The notes beneath the pieces are model-generated. The model made no database searches, was not told the DNA's origin, and worked only from the letters and a program-made list of their open reading frames with translations. Made by a program: the position numbers and the translations under genes. This document shows, piece by piece, positions 63,979 to 64,000 of a stretch of 64,000 nt of DNA (positions within the stretch are counted from its first letter, which is position 1; the number at the start of each line of letters is the position of its first letter). The DNA is from Vibrio sp. SNU_ST1 (GTDB taxonomy: Bacteria; Pseudomonadota; Gammaproteobacteria; Enterobacterales; Vibrionaceae): positions 868,001 through 932,000 of the forward strand of contig NZ_CP130748.1 of NCBI RefSeq assembly GCF_030563405.1, written 5' to 3'.

Positions 63979-64000
63979 AGGGCGATACAGTTAGCGTCTA

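Overview
The window reads as core chromosome of a marine Vibrio, probably from the Splendidus clade or a near relative. This is judged from moderate-to-low GC, a Vibrio-type chemotaxis cluster with ParC/ParP, a HubP-type polar landmark gene, tandem FadL genes, and gene orders shared with other Gammaproteobacteria. No prophage, integron, insertion sequence, CRISPR array or recognisable defence island was seen. Nearly all long open frames can be assigned to known families.

Layout. 1-6137: end of a chemotaxis operon (cheA without its 5' end, cheB, parC, parP, cheW, a DUF2802 gene), closed by a terminator. 6416-13598: the cytochrome c maturation operon ccmABCDEFGHI. 13717-23130: outer-membrane lipid and fatty-acid genes (mlaA, two fadL paralogues, an ECF sigma factor with a DUF3379 membrane anti-sigma candidate, fadI-fadJ), with FadR-like operators and an unannotated terminator-bounded RNA candidate. 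23358-28565: an M16 peptidase, sixA, smrB, prmB. 28827-48391: a roughly 20-kb block that separates prmB from aroC. It holds a LysE exporter, a predicted 33-residue membrane protein, selO, a two-component system beside a sugar ABC transporter, an S8 protease, an HflX paralogue, minCDE, ycgL, an MltB-type transglycosylase, a LysR regulator, nupC, folD and tRNA-Arg(UCU). 48662-58560: aroC, a TRIC-type channel gene, epmC, yfcL, an FMN reductase, mnmC, fabB, pdxB, asd. 58770-63935: a 1721-codon hubP/fimV gene.

How the genes work together. Both ends of the window encode parts of one cell-pole system. In Vibrio, HubP anchors ParC, and ParC and ParP position the CheA/CheW arrays. The parP and hubP genes each contain an uninterrupted in-frame run of the same hexamer, GAGCCA (21 and 11 copies), giving Glu-Pro repeats. 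The second theme is fatty-acid metabolism: uptake (fadL x2), anaerobic-type beta-oxidation (fadI, fadJ) and synthesis (fabB), with FadR-like sites at fadI and fadL and a weaker one at fabB. The third is purine/one-carbon supply, with PurR-like boxes before nupC and folD.

The strongest undescribed candidates are: a structured RNA at about 19190-19358, the 33-codon gene at 29606-29707, the shared Glu-Pro tracts, the threefold repeat in the CheA linker, and the dyad before the sugar transporter. Everything here is from reading the sequence. No database search or folding program was run.
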